Assembly: GCA_950295325.1 (NCBI GenBank)
Contig: OX485804.1
Location: 49,154,429-49,218,428, forward strand
From: Polytrichum commune
Taxonomy: Eukaryota; Streptophyta; Polytrichopsida; Polytrichales; Polytrichaceae
Length of the DNA: 64,000 nucleotides
Direction: 5' to 3'
This document shows, piece by piece, positions 24,801 through 37,799 of the stretch. Under the pieces are notes generated by a model. That model was not told where the DNA came from, did no database searches, and worked only from the letters and a program-made list of their open reading frames with translations. Position 1 is the stretch's first letter. Every line of letters starts with the position of its first letter. The position numbers and the translations under genes were made by a program.

Positions 24801-26791
24801 TAGTTCAAGATTAGCCTCAACAGCAACATCAGCAACACAGTCCTTCAAAAGTGTCATTCCATGCCTCCTAATCAAGAGTTATCTACACCACCTTCAGTCA
24901 TCTGTCAACCTCCTCTGTAAGCCATTCCCTAGAATCCTACCCACAAATATTCATGCACAATTTGCAGATGCACGAAACAATCTGTAGCTCTTAGGGTGGT
25001 AAATAGCAGAAAAAGGAAGTTTCTCATCCTGTATCAATGGGTATTGTGCAGCTGGGTGTACTGTTTCTACCATCTCTTGTTGCGGCCAATTCCAACGCCT
25101 CTCCCTTTTCTTGCTCTGACAGCTCCTTACCTCTGGTACGCTTTTGGCAAATCGTGTCTTCCTATGATGTGTTTATATGCAGTAGAAAGCAGCAGTATAA
25201 ATATTTTTGCTCCAAGAATAAATGTAATGTTGGACGTTGAAATAAGTTAAAAGTCCCCTACAATGCGAGTGTGCATGAGTTAGCACCGTAATAGTGGGGC
25301 AATGTTGCTTGCAAAGCTTCCATGTGAATGGGGTTAAGCCACAATATCTAAAAGTGATCTAATGTGAAATAGGATTGAGAAACTCTCTAATTTGAAATAT
25401 AAACCAGAGGCACAAGGGGAGCTATAGAAGAGGAGAGGAGAACAAGAGGTCGTTCAATATAATGCCTTCTTCACCTTCATGTTGTTGTGCTCTCAAGCCT
25501 CCTCTATAGCTCATGAGTGGTTCATGCCACATACATAAGGGAGGGTAACCAATGTTCCATTAAAAAATGTGGTGTGATAAAAGATTAGGTCCTATTCAAT
25601 GTTCCAAAGTAAAAATTATGAAGTTTAAAAAATGTTGAGGGTATCGGAACTCCGTTTTGAGAATATACTAGGCATAGTCCAAGCATACCAATCAAATATG
25701 CAGAATGTTTCATGAACATGCATTACTTCATAGCCCCTCTAAAAAATACCCCTTTATCTCAAGTTGTTCATACTCTACAAGGGAGTGAACCCCTGTGCAC
25801 ATAAACTCCTCTAGAGTTGCAGAATGCTACAGGTAGTGTGATCCGGTAAGAGTGTTTGCTACTGTTGTGGTGCAGACGAAAGAAATTCAACAGAAGAGTG
25901 AAGAGGATGAAGAGCAGGGAAAGCAACAAACCCACGCAAAGCTTGTAACATTGAACTGGAAAAGCAGCTCTTGTGGGGGCGTGCCTTTACAAGACACAGA
26001 ACCCATTGTGCGTCTGCCACTGCCATACGCAATACCACCAAGCCAGTACACCTCTCAAGGTTTGCCTCACAAGTCCTCATATCTCTTTAGTGCACCTTAC
26101 TGATGAAAACTATAGATTTGGATCTTCTGGAGTTTACCAGTGTTGGACCGGTATATAGGTGAATGCATGGTAGAATATCAAATACTGGTACCAATGAACC
26201 TACCCGACCGGAATCAAAATTGTAATACCAGTTAAATATTGATACTTGGTGAATAATCACATGATGAGATAACGGCTTAGGATTAAGTAAAGGAGTTAAC
26301 TAAAAACTTACCCCCTAAAGGTTGATCTGTGATTCATCCCAACTTATTTCCACTAAACTAATTTGAGATCTCTGATGCAGATTCTGGATCATATCTGCTC
26401 AAAAAAGAAATCTCTAAGCTATAAGGGAGTCTCAATGTTTCACCTTTAACTTACTTGAGTGGCTCGAGTCCTTGGCAATGAGATAATCATCATATACCCG
26501 AGCCATAATATGGATCAATAACACCCTAACACCATGGATACTAGGGTAAGTTCACCTAGGTATGCTGTTTTTTGCCTGGTATGTATACCTGGATAGTATT
26601 GAAAACATAAATATTCTCAAATATCAGTACCCCACCAATATCAAAAATAAATTAAAATCCTCTGACACTTGGTGTATTCGGAATGGGGTGAGGCAGACAT
26701 ACCATGGTCATGGGACAAACAATACCGGCAGCCGGACGTGTATGGGGAGCCTTGGCCGCGCTCTGTGCAGCTCTACAAACAGCAAGCTTAG
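18826..26791 (+). CDS. TDP1: FHA-domain tyrosyl-DNA phosphodiesterase 1, 15 exons, 743 aa
   Basis: TDP1 hydrolyses the phosphotyrosyl bond left by trapped topoisomerase I in the nucleus. Exons: 18826-19032, 19857-20255, 20733-20975, 21379-21439, 21680-21756, 22052-22309, 22461-22550, 23043-23177, 23310-23459, 23583-23686, 24259-24312, 24519-24609, 25052-25135, 25876-26059, 26697-26791. All are GT-AG and the summed phase is exact; TAG at 26789. An in-frame TGA at 18811 supports the ATG at 18826. The FHA domain (about residues 20-105) has GR at 39-40 and S51/H54. A basic KKRKR follows at 185-189, then an acidic [13 protein letters not shown] segment. The two HKD-type sites are H351/K353 with N371 and H580/K582 with N601, all present. 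The FHA-catalytic order is that of plant TDP1. The protein is longer than the roughly 600 aa I expect in Arabidopsis, mostly in the linker. Very likely functional. Confidence 0.95.
22730..23035 (-). repeat. Repeat R1 copy inside TDP1 intron 7
   Basis: An inverted copy of family R1 occupies most of intron 7. It carries the reverse complements of the GAGATTGGACTACATGCTCA-like and AAGATATTCATACGAGCTC-like blocks. It leaves both splice sites of the intron intact. Confidence 0.6.
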
Positions 26792-26989
26792 TGACTTTGG
26801 GGCCATAATATTGGACCAGGCATGTTCCATCAATATTCAATCGACAAACACAAGAGGATCCTGTAGTTTAAATTTTTCCTGAAACCAGCCCCTTTTTCTT
26901 TGACTTTCAACTACTCAATATGGTTGTATGTATTGGTGGAGTGTCAGATCTGTCTGACACAAACATTGTAAGGTACTTGAGCCTTATTT

Positions 26990-29170
26990 GGTCACTCTTC
27001 CCAATTGAGCACCTAATTTGAGTGGTATATGGCAAGGCTTGTAGTTAAGAAATGGACACCAAAAAGACACATGTTACAATGAGATTGGATCCAATTGTCC
27101 CAACGCATTTTGTGGAGTTGGAAGTGCCCCCAATAAGGCAAATTCGGAATTGTTTTATGTCAACATTGAACACAGCCCTGCATATATAGAATTTCATGTA
27201 TGACAATCTCCGGAATATACACCAGGTAATAATCATCAAAAAACTAGGTAATAAACCTTGATGGACTTTCAATGAACTGGTGCTTCTCGAACACCTGAAT
27301 TCAACAATAACCGCTGTCCTATCAATAATAATTAGTTTTGCATCCCCTGAGACCAAATGTCTAGTGTATAAGACTTGGTAAGGTAGATGTGCCTAAATTG
27401 GACACCTATATTTGACTAGTACATGATTAGGTGTGGCTCCATGAATGGATAACAAAAATACATGTGTTCAAAAGAGATTGGACTACATGCTCAAAATATG
27501 ATAACCATTCTAGGCTCAACAATCAATACACTATGGGCAAGGGAGCTATATGACCATATGATGATGAACGAAAATCTTCACTTCGATAATGAATAAGATA
27601 TTCACACGAGCTCCAACAATTCTGAGGAAAGTGGCCACGGCCTCTATTTGGATCTGCTGTCCATCTCGTATTAACTGTGGGTTTGATGTCATAGAAGAAG
27701 AAAGCTAGTCGGAAAAAGTAACCATTTAAGATCCATCTACCTTAGGTCCCAACGGAGGTGAATCAAGTATCAACAACATATACTGTAAACTGTATGTAGG
27801 AGATTCTTTGGATAGATGTAAAGGTTGGTTATTTTATTCACACTTGATTGGTGAAGTGAAACCAACTTTCTCAGGAAGTTTCTCCTTGGCAATTTTAAGA
27901 GTATCAAGAAATGTAGAGAAAGCCTCAGCCTACAGTCATATTGTTGTCTGTATCAGGGCTCCGGCAACATGGGTAAAATATCCAGAGTCTTAACTTATTC
28001 CTTCAATTGAATTCAAGGTGTGTCGTTGAAAGATCGACAATACCAACAAGGATTCGAGTCTGTGCTAATTAATGGCAACGTCCGGGGGAGGATTCTGATT
28101 ATTGTTACCAAGTCGCAATCCTCAAATCTGTGCTAGTTCTTCTCTTCCTCCTACTTTCAAATAACCAACTTTTAAGAGTTGATAGAAAGCCAATTTATAG
28201 AAAGCTGATGAATGCACTAAGTTGGTCAATGGTTCGGTTTCCAATCTCACTCCGGGAGAAGTAAAGAAAATCACAATAAGGTCGGTGTCTGATCTTAAAA
28301 CATACACTTATATTAGAGTGGTGTATGGTTGGGTGTGGATCTAAAAACGGACAGCAAAAAGACAAGTGTTGAAAAGAGATTGGACTACATGCTCAAAAAT
28401 TGTTAACCATTAGGGGTGCAATACTCAACATACTTAAGAGGACCTACATGGCCATTTAATAACTCAAAAGGATCTTCAATCTGGCAATGAATAAGATATT
28501 CATACGAGCTCAAAACATTATGAGGAAAGTGGCTACAGGCACAATTTGGATATGCTAATCATCTCATGCTAATTGCTTGTTTCACATCCTATGAAAGTGG
28601 TTGTGAAGTGTCCATTAAACACCCACACACATAAATTATAGGTGCAACCAATTGCCTCAAACACCAATTCGTAAGGTTTCTTGACCTAATTTTTTTTCAA
28701 CACCTCATGGCTGCATATGTGCTTATGATTGATTCATGACGTGTGTACGTAAGGTATGTTGACCTTATAATGGTCACTCTTCATTGAACACCTACTTTTA
28801 AGTGGTGTAATATGGAAAGATCCGTAGTTAAGAACAGAGACGAAAATGACACATGTAACAACGAGATTGGTCTATGTTGTAGTCTTTTGAATATAGACAT
28901 CATTCTAGGTCCATAATTTAGCACAATTGGCAAGGTCTATGGTTAAATTGTTTAAAGAAATAAAAATTTAAAAAAAAAATCTTAGATTTGACCTCTTATA
29001 ACTTTTGCATCTCAACTCCAATTCTGAAACTAGAAATGAAAATGAAAATCTTTGCGATTCGTAATTGCTAAGTGGATTAGACAATTTTTGGTCCGTTGCG
29101 ATTATCAAGACTATCTGCGGAATTGGAAGTACGCACAATAAGGCCATGTATGATACCTTTACTTAATTTA
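26990..29170 (+). repeat. Cluster of R1 repeat copies
   Basis: At least four partial R1 copies lie in the same orientation (about 26990-27160, 27360-27680, 28300-28600, 28770-29170). They share blocks near GGACACCAAAAAGACA, GAGATTGGACTACATGCTC and AATGAATAAGATATTCA. The copies differ by 20-30% on inspection and hold no gene. Confidence 0.55.
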
Positions 29171-29173
29171 TGA

Positions 29174-29810
29174 CTTGGGGGGGGGGGTCACTGGCAAAAA
29201 TTGTAGAAACAACGTGCGATAAAAAACAAGGTCTAATATACTCATTGTAGATAAATTTTGCAAAAAAAACATACACATAATATAAGGGGTTTTAAAATAG
29301 TGAAACATGTTCACATGTAAAATACCATCACATATAATGGCCTCTTTTATCTAGTCAATACATGTAAAACATCGTGGAAACAATTACTAGGGGTAGCGGG
29401 TCTAGGGTAGGGTCTATGCTAATGGATGAAAAGAGGTAATTTTTTGTTGTAAGAAGAGAAATGTCCTTCATGAAAAACATGGTCGCTTACATAACCAAAA
29501 AAAATGGGGGTGTAAGAAAAAAAAATGGACAATGGTTGGACTCCAAGAAAGAAAAAAATGGGGTATAGTCAAAAAAACATTCGTTACTTGGGGTATAAGG
29601 AAAAAAATGCAATATGAGTAAAATAGGGTATTTTTAAATTATTTCCCCAAAAAGTATAATTATTGATAGGGTGTATTAAAAGATAAGCATTTATCTTTAT
29701 TTTGAAAAATACCATACCTTATAATCTTTTCCGCAAGGTAAATAGCCCCCCGGTAAATAGGTCCTGAGTGCATGTGTATGCAAAATATAAGAGGGAGTGA
29801 ACCCCCCGAG
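29174..29810 (-). mobile_element. hAT-like MITE, copy B
   Basis: A 637-bp inverted relative of 883-1517. The left end is CTT followed by G11 and TCACT, the right end AGTGAACCCCCCGAG. Matching internal blocks include the stretch around GGGGTAGCGGGTCTAGGGTA and the one around AATACCATACCTTATAATC. The flanking 8-mers ATTTATGA and ATCTTTGA agree at six positions, so the duplication has partly decayed. The terminal G-run is expanded. Confidence 0.7.
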
Positions 29811-29994
29811 ATCTTTGAACAAGGGTGCATGGACGATGTTGATGAAGGGAAGCTAAGACATGAGCAGTGAGCGGTGATGCTTACAAGACAAACCTCCAAA
29901 ATTAAAGAGAGAATAGGGTAAATCTTTTCTCTCATGCATCGGTAGCAGCAATGTGATGGGCGAAAGCTAAATCACAAGTGATGGTGCGAATGGG

Positions 29995-31185
29995 GAGGCC
30001 ACTCGCCACCCCGGGCTAGATCACATCTTCATTTGGTTGGGCCCTGCCCTCCCACGCCTCCTTCACTACCCGGTCTTCCTACCCACACCTGCGTGGGAAC
30101 TCTTCCTCATTGGGAACCAATGTGACAATACCCCATGTCAAAATTACAAATATTCAAGTTCCTTATTCCCAAGTTTCATCACTTTCATTATTCCCAAGCA
30201 CGGGGAGGTCACTTAGTGCATTTTAAAAACGACGTGCGGCATAATATAGGGAGAATCAAAATCATTTGACATAAAATTTATAAAAGAATTCCAAATAATG
30301 AAGGGTCCATTAAAAGTACATAAGCCCATTACAAGTAAAATAAATAGGTATAAAATATGGGCCATTCCCTTTTAGTAAAAATAATATAGGGGCTGAAAAT
30401 AAGGATCTTAGGGTGTATGTTTAGTAGAATCAATTTCGTACGCATGCCTCACGAGGGATGGATGAAAAATTACTCATCATTCACCTAAAAATGGATGAAA
30501 TTGGAAGCCTAACTCTATGCCCAACTTCTCTTGGTGGTTTTTCTCCCCTTCTCTTTTGACACTCTTCAACCCGATTGTAGGGCGCCTGTTTGTGCACAAC
30601 ATTTGAGCCTCACCGTTGTGTTTAGGGTTTAAGATTGCTTGTCGTCATCCTCTTCTCCAATCTTGTGTAGAGTTTTTTAGCCAGGGTGCGTGATCTGATG
30701 CGGAAACCTTGAAGAGCAGGTCTGAAACGATCCACAGAGATTAGTGATCATTGAGTGTCGTGGTTATTTTAATTAAAAGGAATATAGACTACAAAAAATT
30801 TCAATGACATGGGCATTATAAGTAATGCTAGGGTACAAAAAAAATAGGCCGTTTTAGAATATTATGTAATTATAGGGAGCTTTTAATTCGTGCCTTGGAG
30901 GTAAATAGCCCCTAAACAAATACCCCTCCGCCGCACGTGGTACACAAAAATCCTACTGAGTGACCTCCCCGTGTTCCCAAGTTAATTGATGGAGTTCCTT
31001 CACATGCCAAAGGAGCTTAATGGCTTAAGTGACCGGGTATTGTCACATTGGTTCCCAACGAGAAAGAGTTCCCACGCAGGTGCGAGCAAGAAGACCAGGT
31101 AGTGAAGGAGGTGTGGGAGGGCAGGGCCCAGCCGAATGAAGATGTGATCTAGCATGGGGCCCACTTGCCTATGTTTGTGGGGCCC
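29995..31185. repeat. Large inverted repeat flanking a MITE
   Basis: The arms at about 29995-30140 and 31034-31185 are roughly 150 bp each and about 90% identical as reverse complements (for example TGCGTGGGAACTCTT against AAGAGTTCCCACGCA). The space between holds the 775-bp hAT-like MITE (30199-30973) and little else, so an older foldback was probably split by a MITE insertion. Confidence 0.75.
30199..30973. mobile_element. hAT-like MITE, copy C
   Basis: 775 bp with terminal inverted repeats CACGGGGAGGTCACT and AGTGACCTCCCCGTG, a perfect 15-bp match. A perfect 8-bp target duplication TTCCCAAG lies at 30191-30198 and 30974-30981. Perfect ends and duplication suggest it is the youngest insertion of this family here. 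It lies inside the 29995-31185 inverted repeat. No transposase. Confidence 0.88.
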
Positions 31186-31481
31186 AAAACTCTTCAAAAC
31201 CCGCTAGTCCATGTTTAAAAGTAGAAATCCTTTATTGGAAATCAAACTCCACACTTAGATCCAAAAAACATGATATATTCAAGTGATGCTTCGGTATCAA
31301 TGATCGTTTGGACTTGGATAATTGTAATTGGAATACTTTTTAGAAGATTGAGTCTTCAATATGTGCAGGAAGAGTGTCTCAATGATCAAAAGCTATACCA
31401 AAATAAAGAAATGAATGATGAAACGCGACTCTTGGCCCAAAAGAATGTGTTCATTTGGCCTTTACAATGCATTTAGAGAAA

Positions 31482-31494
31482 GGGGGGGGGGGGG
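31482..31494 (+). repeat. G13 homopolymer
   Basis: One of nine G or C runs of 11 or more in this window. Confidence 0.95.
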
Positions 31495-32104
31495 ATCGGA
31501 GGGTTGCCGCGGAGCAATAATAGGGTTGGAGCAATAGATGCCACAGTTGATGTGGGAATGTCGAATACGTATGCCGGAGGTTATTGACCACTATCTTCAA
31601 GAATGATGCTTTTCATATCATCATGGGTTTTTGACGTATGTAGTATATTTGGGCCTCCCATACTATAGGAAAGTTCAGTCTAGATATATAAATTTTTTTT
31701 CTATGTGTATGAAATATGCTTTAGCATTGGTCATTGGAAAAAGGGAGCATTATGCCATGCTTTGTGATGCAAGGTGCATAAAAATGGAACAAAATGCACG
31801 TGTAGAAAGGTGGTGGAAAGGTCATGCGTATGAGGAATGTTGACATGTTGATTTGTTTTTTTTTTATTCACTTTTTCGCTTTGATGATGATCCCCTTCAA
31901 CGTAGGATCAAAAACCACGTTTTTGATATAACATTGAATAATGTCATGTTCGACATTCCCTTTTTCTTTACCTTCCAATTGATATGAAAAGTGAACTTAA
32001 AAATATAAATAACTAAAAATGAAAATATAAATTCTTACATAGGGTCACATTTGCATAATTAGCTTAAAGTGGAAGAGTATCGCTCAAATACATGTTTATG
32101 TGCA

Positions 32105-32500
32105 TGGAGAGCAGTGTCTAGAGAGATTTTTGGGCATAAACTATCAAGATCTTAGTGTTTCCAAGTCCAATCGGTTACATGTTGTGATCTTTTGGCTTTT
32201 TTTATTATTGTGAGGTATACTATAGTACCTTTACCACTTCGTCTATTTATAGGAATGTTTTTATAAATTGGAAATCTTAGATTTAAAGGAAAATTTCAAA
32301 AAACCATTTTATTTTTTATTTTTTAAAATACAATTTCCAAATTAATTGGTTTTCACAAAAATAGTTTAATTAGTGCCAAAGTGTTAAAGGTAATATGATA
32401 TTCCATAGATCCTCTAAAATGATCGATATTTTTCCTGAATTCTTGAACTTCAACCGTTTATTTCTCAAACTCAACCGGTTCATCTATAACTAGTGGTTGG
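32105..32500 (+). repeat. Dispersed repeat E, longer copy
   Basis: Its two ends match, inverted, the segment 55440-55690: the left end around TTTTTGGGCATAAACTATCA and the right end around CTCAAACTCAACCGGTTCAT. The middle (about 32190-32380) is absent from the other copy, which therefore looks like an internally deleted derivative. Class unknown. Confidence 0.55.
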
Positions 32501-33379
32501 TTCTCCTCGTTCATTGGTGGAGAGGCCCACATTGGGCTTCTTGGACGCTTGTGTTAAGCTTTAGATCCAATTGAGAGTAATTTTGTTATAAGGTATGTAT
32601 ATGGGAGGAATGACACGTGGCACCATGTGGGCCTTTGAGTAGGTTGGGGAGAGCCTTCGTCCTAAACTTAAGAATAGAAAATTGGTGAATGTTCCACAAC
32701 ACCTACCGAGAGGGGAGGGTGAATTGGGGGAAAGGGAGGATGATTATCTTCATTTCTATTTTAGAACTCGATGATAGATATTTTAACCTAAATTAACCCT
32801 TCATTCAAAAAACTAATGTTGGGCGCACATTTGATTTTGTTACTTATCTCGGGCTCCAGTTTTCAAAGACAGCTTAGAAAATTTGTGCCAAAACCAAACA
32901 AAAACAAAAAAACCTTCGGTTGCAAGGTTTTGAAAGTTTTACAATAAAAGAACCTTTAGTCCCCGGCTACTTAAAATATTTCAAAGACCCAATGATTTTC
33001 ATGAAAGAACCGCCAAAGAACCACCGATTTTTTGGAAGGTAACCTGATTGAGTTTTGAGTTTTTGAGAACCACGGTCATGAATCAAGTTTGTTTATTTGA
33101 ACCACGGTTACAAATTTAAAGAACCGTCAAGAAAACCAGTGGGGGTTGGGTGCCTATCTTAATACTCACCCAACACTCCATAAGAAACCCATGATTCAGA
33201 ATCCCCATGTTAACATAGTGAGCTTAAATTGGGCCCTTAATCAACAACAAACCTGCAAGGGTTTTTACTATTACTCACTAGGTAGGTGTTCCGAAATCAC
33301 ACCAATAAAACATTGTTGACAATTGGAAAACCGGAACTTTCTTTCACAAGGGAACTTTTCTTCTTTTTGGAACACAGGA

Positions 33380-33445
33380 GGCGCTTGACCACTTGGCTGA
33401 TTTTCCGTCAACTAGAGAGACGATTTCACGGCCAGGATTCGAACC
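33380..33445 (-). other. tRNA-like promoter boxes in reversed order
   Basis: On the minus strand a box B match (GGTTCGAATCC, 33435-33445) comes before a box A-like match (CAGCCAAGTGGTCAAGC, near 33382-33399). The flanks do not form one acceptor stem. These are most likely adjoining fragments of two tRNA-derived sequences or a SINE, not a working tRNA gene. Confidence 0.35.
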
Positions 33446-34709
33446 ACCAACCATAAGGGAATTTTTATATACTTAGTTATTGTAGATTTGATTGGTTGAT
33501 TGAACTCATTAGGGAACGAGCGGAAGCACAATTGGATAGGCGGAGCGGGACCTTGGTTGGGCTAATTGTGAAGGGCGCCTCAAAAAGCCTCGGAGTGTGT
33601 GGGATTTTAGGGGTTGGGGTTTGGGAACTCGGCTTTAATTCAGTTGAATTAGTCTGCAAAACAACCCAAATCACACGCTACCATTTGATTTCTTCCATCC
33701 AACCTTGCCCCAAGAATTCCGTTTTTTAGCAAGACAATTCAACTACAAAATCGGAAGACTAGAAAATTCAAATACGCCAACAAGTCTCAAATGCCACTTT
33801 ATGCTAATCACCCACAACAAAGACATGGTCATATTAACATGCAAATTCATAGAGAGATGAGAGTTGTGTGTAAAGTCTTTGGCATCAAACTTCCATTCAC
33901 TTGGCTAATATATAAGTAGTGCGTTGGCTAAACAAGAGATTGAGGGGTTGATCACACGCACTAGTTCTGATACCATCCGTCCGCATCTTCGGCTGTAATA
34001 AGGTGAGCATCTATTTCTCAACATAATCCCCTAAATTTTCACGGTTGGAACCGGACAAATTTTTTGGTGTGATTGGCCATACTCAAAGAGTGGTAATGGG
34101 TTATATTAAAACTAGCTTTCTAGCTTATCCTACTAGGATGGGTGGGCCACGCCCAACCTTGCAAAGGTCGATCTAAGATTTAAGATAGCGGATCCCTTGG
34201 GCATACCTTATTCTTAGATCCTAAAATTCTCTGAACAAATTTGGGATGACAAGAGGATGTCCAAAAAATTACACTCAACTTTCAAATCCAACTCCAAAAC
34301 ACAACGAGTACCAAGCTCTTAATAAAGAGGATTTTTCAACGAAAGATCAAACCCACAGTTTCGCCCCTCTTTGAGAGACTTTACGAGTGACTCTATTATT
34401 GAGGCAATTGAGTTCGTCAAATTCCAGCTTTATGTGTTATAGATATAAGTTAATCAATGCAAGTTAGGGTTTCCTGGCAATCCAAAGTGGTTGCATAGGC
34501 CAACATAAAGTGAATAGTGACATTCAATGCTAACTTCAATTTCTCTTAACCAATGACACATTTTTGTGATATTTTTATTTATTGTAAAAAATAAATCAAC
34601 AACAACAACATTGTCATCTTTTTAAAGTATGTAGTTGCCCACCCCGAAGTGAAAGGTATTTATCATAATCAAGTCATTAACGGAATTACACCCTTCTATT
34701 ACACTTATA

Positions 34710-34869
34710 GTCCACCCGCACTTACTGGTGCGGGTCACTAGTGAACAGTTCCTACCAACAATCGTTACATCCAGTGGCTCTCACTAGCTCTCGCCGGCTA
34801 AATCAACTTTAAAAATGACCCCTGCTAGTAGGAACCATTCACTGGTGGCCCACATCAGTAAGTGTGGAC
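34710..34869. mobile_element. 160-bp foldback MITE
   Basis: Arms of about 47 bp are roughly 85% complementary: the left starts GTCCACCCGCACTTACTGGT and the right ends CATCAGTAAGTGTGGAC. No clear target duplication and no coding content. Confidence 0.65.
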
Positions 34870-35405
34870 ATGCAATTACTCAACATAAAGTCTATTTAAT
34901 GGCCTTGCAGGGCAAAAATGGCAACTTGAAACACTAGGGGTTGTCATGGGCCACAAAGAATGCAACCATTCGTTTATCACGTGTTTTGGGTGCAAGTTGT
35001 TGGGCAAGTGTAGTTTTGAAGTTTCGTGGGTAGAGAGGCATCACAAAATTCTCATGGGAATTTTTGTCAAGTTGGGATCATTGTGGGTGGATAGTGGATG
35101 CGTGTGATTCGATGGATGCCAAATTTGGGCCCCACTTTCAAGGGATAGTCTATAATATTGAAATAGAAAATCGAGAGACGTTATGGTCTCTTGAGGTTCT
35201 CGTGCACTCCACCTTCTCAAAGTATGTCCTATAGCTTACATGACATCAAACATTTTGTAAAATTTGATACCTTCATCCTTCAATACGATTCTTAGATTAC
35301 CCTTGTGTTGTTGTTAAGTTGCTATCACCCTACCATTCCCATTGTTGCCGATTGATATTATTTAGTGTAAGACTATGGCATCATGAAGAGGTGGAGGTTC
35401 ATTTC

Positions 35406-35421
35406 GGGGGGGGGGGGGGGG
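35406..35421 (+). repeat. G16 homopolymer
   Basis: Sixteen G in a row in gene-free DNA. The surroundings (35000-37000) hold no recognised gene, only short palindromes around ATATTTAGTGTCACCAA near 36110-36195. Confidence 0.95.
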
Positions 35422-37007
35422 CTTTATCATTATAATCAATGGTTAGGTGGAGACAAAAGTTAGAGGTATAAGCTTGGGTGCACTTATGTGGGCCCGCCAT
35501 GTCACTGAGGCGCTATGAATGGAGGGTGTGGTTTCGTGGACAGACCACATCCAAGCCATCCATTCAGAACGCCCCATCCTACGGTCTATGAAACTTCTCG
35601 GGCAACTTGAAAAAAAAAATTTCGACAAATGAAATATTCAATGTTTGCAAGACGAAGGGGTTGATTGTTCATCCAGATGTATGAGAGCATTTTGTGTGGG
35701 ATTTTGAAGGTACCAGAGGGATTCCCAAAGTTCCACAAGTCCTTTTAATGAAGGATTGAGTTTTTGAAAGTTTTCATCCTGGATTCATAAGTGGATGGAG
35801 GTGGAGACTTCATCCAACGTGAAGTTTTTCAAGCTCTACCCGAGGAGAAGAGAAGCCAGAAGTTGGGGCAACAAAGGAGCCTCTAGATCTCTCAGATCGT
35901 AAACAACGGCCGAGATGTTCCTAGCATGCGAGTTGATGGGAGGGCATTCGCATCGCCTCGATGACGCGGGGGAAGGGGACAAGTAGTGGTTGTAGGGTGC
36001 ACATGGGTTGCAACATGCTTTAGGTTAGGGGTCAGCCAACATGCTTAGGGCCCTCTATATGCCCATGTACAATGAATTGGGATGGCACATGTAAAAACTA
36101 CATTAAATATGATATTTAGTGTCACCAATTCTAATTGGCTTGCTCAATACTAATTGTAAACCATGGTGTAATGTCACCAACACTAAATATTAACCCAGCA
36201 TTGTTTGTCATGCCTTGTAATTTTTTGGGGGGGTTATAGATTTACAGTGTTGCATTTACTGTCACTTACCAAGTGGCTTTTCATCCAAATTTCAATCATC
36301 TATGACAATTTTTCATCACAAGTTGTTGACAAGAGAAGGTTGGGTTTTGGCCAATGGATTAACTCATCCATCATCCATGACAATATTTGTTCACTTATTC
36401 ATAAGAGGTGTCATCCGAAAAGTTGCCATAGTGACATAAAATGCCATATGACACTAAATGTAATATTTAGTGTAGTGTACTTTGCACATAGAGGAAATGG
36501 ACTAGAATGATTACATGTGCCTACAAGTTTTGCAATTAGTTTATTAAAATTGGAAATGGTCTCAATTCTCCATATTGAAAGATGCGAACTCTCAACTTGA
36601 AACTTTATGATCATTCTTGCAAAATTCCAATTTCTATGATTGGGACTATATGGACCAAGATATTGGTATGTTGAACTTAAGTTTATGCGAAACCCTTTAT
36701 ATTTTATTTTGATTTTTGCCCATTATTTCTCATCATGGGCCCAAACCCCACAATGCTTTTGGGTCAAATGGTACGAACACCAATAGAATAGAATTTTGTT
36801 ATCATGTGCATTGTGTTATTAGTGGGCCCCAACCCTAAGAACCCCCCCCCCCCGAAAGTACTATAATGAGCTTCAATTGTTCATTTGCTTGTTCCGTGAG
36901 TGTGGATCTTCAAAGACCCGTTCAAGAAAGTCACGACTTATTAGTTGGAACTCGGATCCGGTAACCTAGCTAATGGTAAGGAAAGGAGAAAAAGATTATG
37001 AACATTA

Positions 37008-37499
37008 GGGTCACTTCACACACGAGACTGAGAGCCCGTGACCATTACACTTCAAGCGCTCTCATTGGTGGAGAAGGCGGAGCCGGTCCAAGTTCGCTTC
37101 ACACTACGCTAGAGGGACCAACGGAGTATATGAATGCAATATGGGTGTGAAGTCTACATGGATTCCTACTTGGCATTCAATGGATCATGTTTCATGGTCA
37201 CTTGGATTATTTTGAAAAACCACCTCTTGGAGGTAGGCTTAACACAAAACCGGGAGACCACGGCACTCTGAACGCTCACAACTGTTAATTTATTTTATTT
37301 TATCATGCGTGAGGACCCGCATGGATAGAAATTCATTGAAATAGCATTTGGTTGAGGGCCCGGTCACATATGACTTCACACTACACTTGAGGGTCCATGA
37401 CCACACTACATGATTTTGGAGGTGTATTGGGACGGCCTTTGGACACTTTGTTTTGGGCTCTCACAATTTCATGGTCGCGGCACTTGTGTGAAGTGGCCC
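37008..37499 (+). mobile_element. Tourist-like (PIF/Harbinger type) MITE, copy 2
   Basis: 492 bp. It begins GGGTCACTTCACACA and ends TGTGAAGTGGCCC, with perfect TTA duplications at 37005-37007 and 37500-37502. TTA is the preferred target of PIF/Harbinger elements. It matches copy 3 (51370-51867) along its length in the same orientation and copy 1 (2732-3225) inverted. Confidence 0.88.
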
Positions 37500-37799
37500 T
37501 TAGTACCATCAATCCATGGAATTCTTCATGACTCTTTGACCAATTATTCAATTCTATATTGACACCACAATCAAAAAGATTTCCAAGTTGTGTGATGGGC
37601 TCACGAAATCAATCCACTCTTATTCACAAATTTCATTAGTTGAGAGCAAAAAATTGAACCCAAAGAGTTTGTGTTGTGGTTTGGGTTAGGGTTTGGGTAT
37701 GAGAATGAAGTGGCACTAATCTGGTATTGTTTCTCGTCAAACTTGGCGGTCTCCATGCAAGATAAGGTAGATGTGTGTTATTTGGATACTTTTCTCTAT

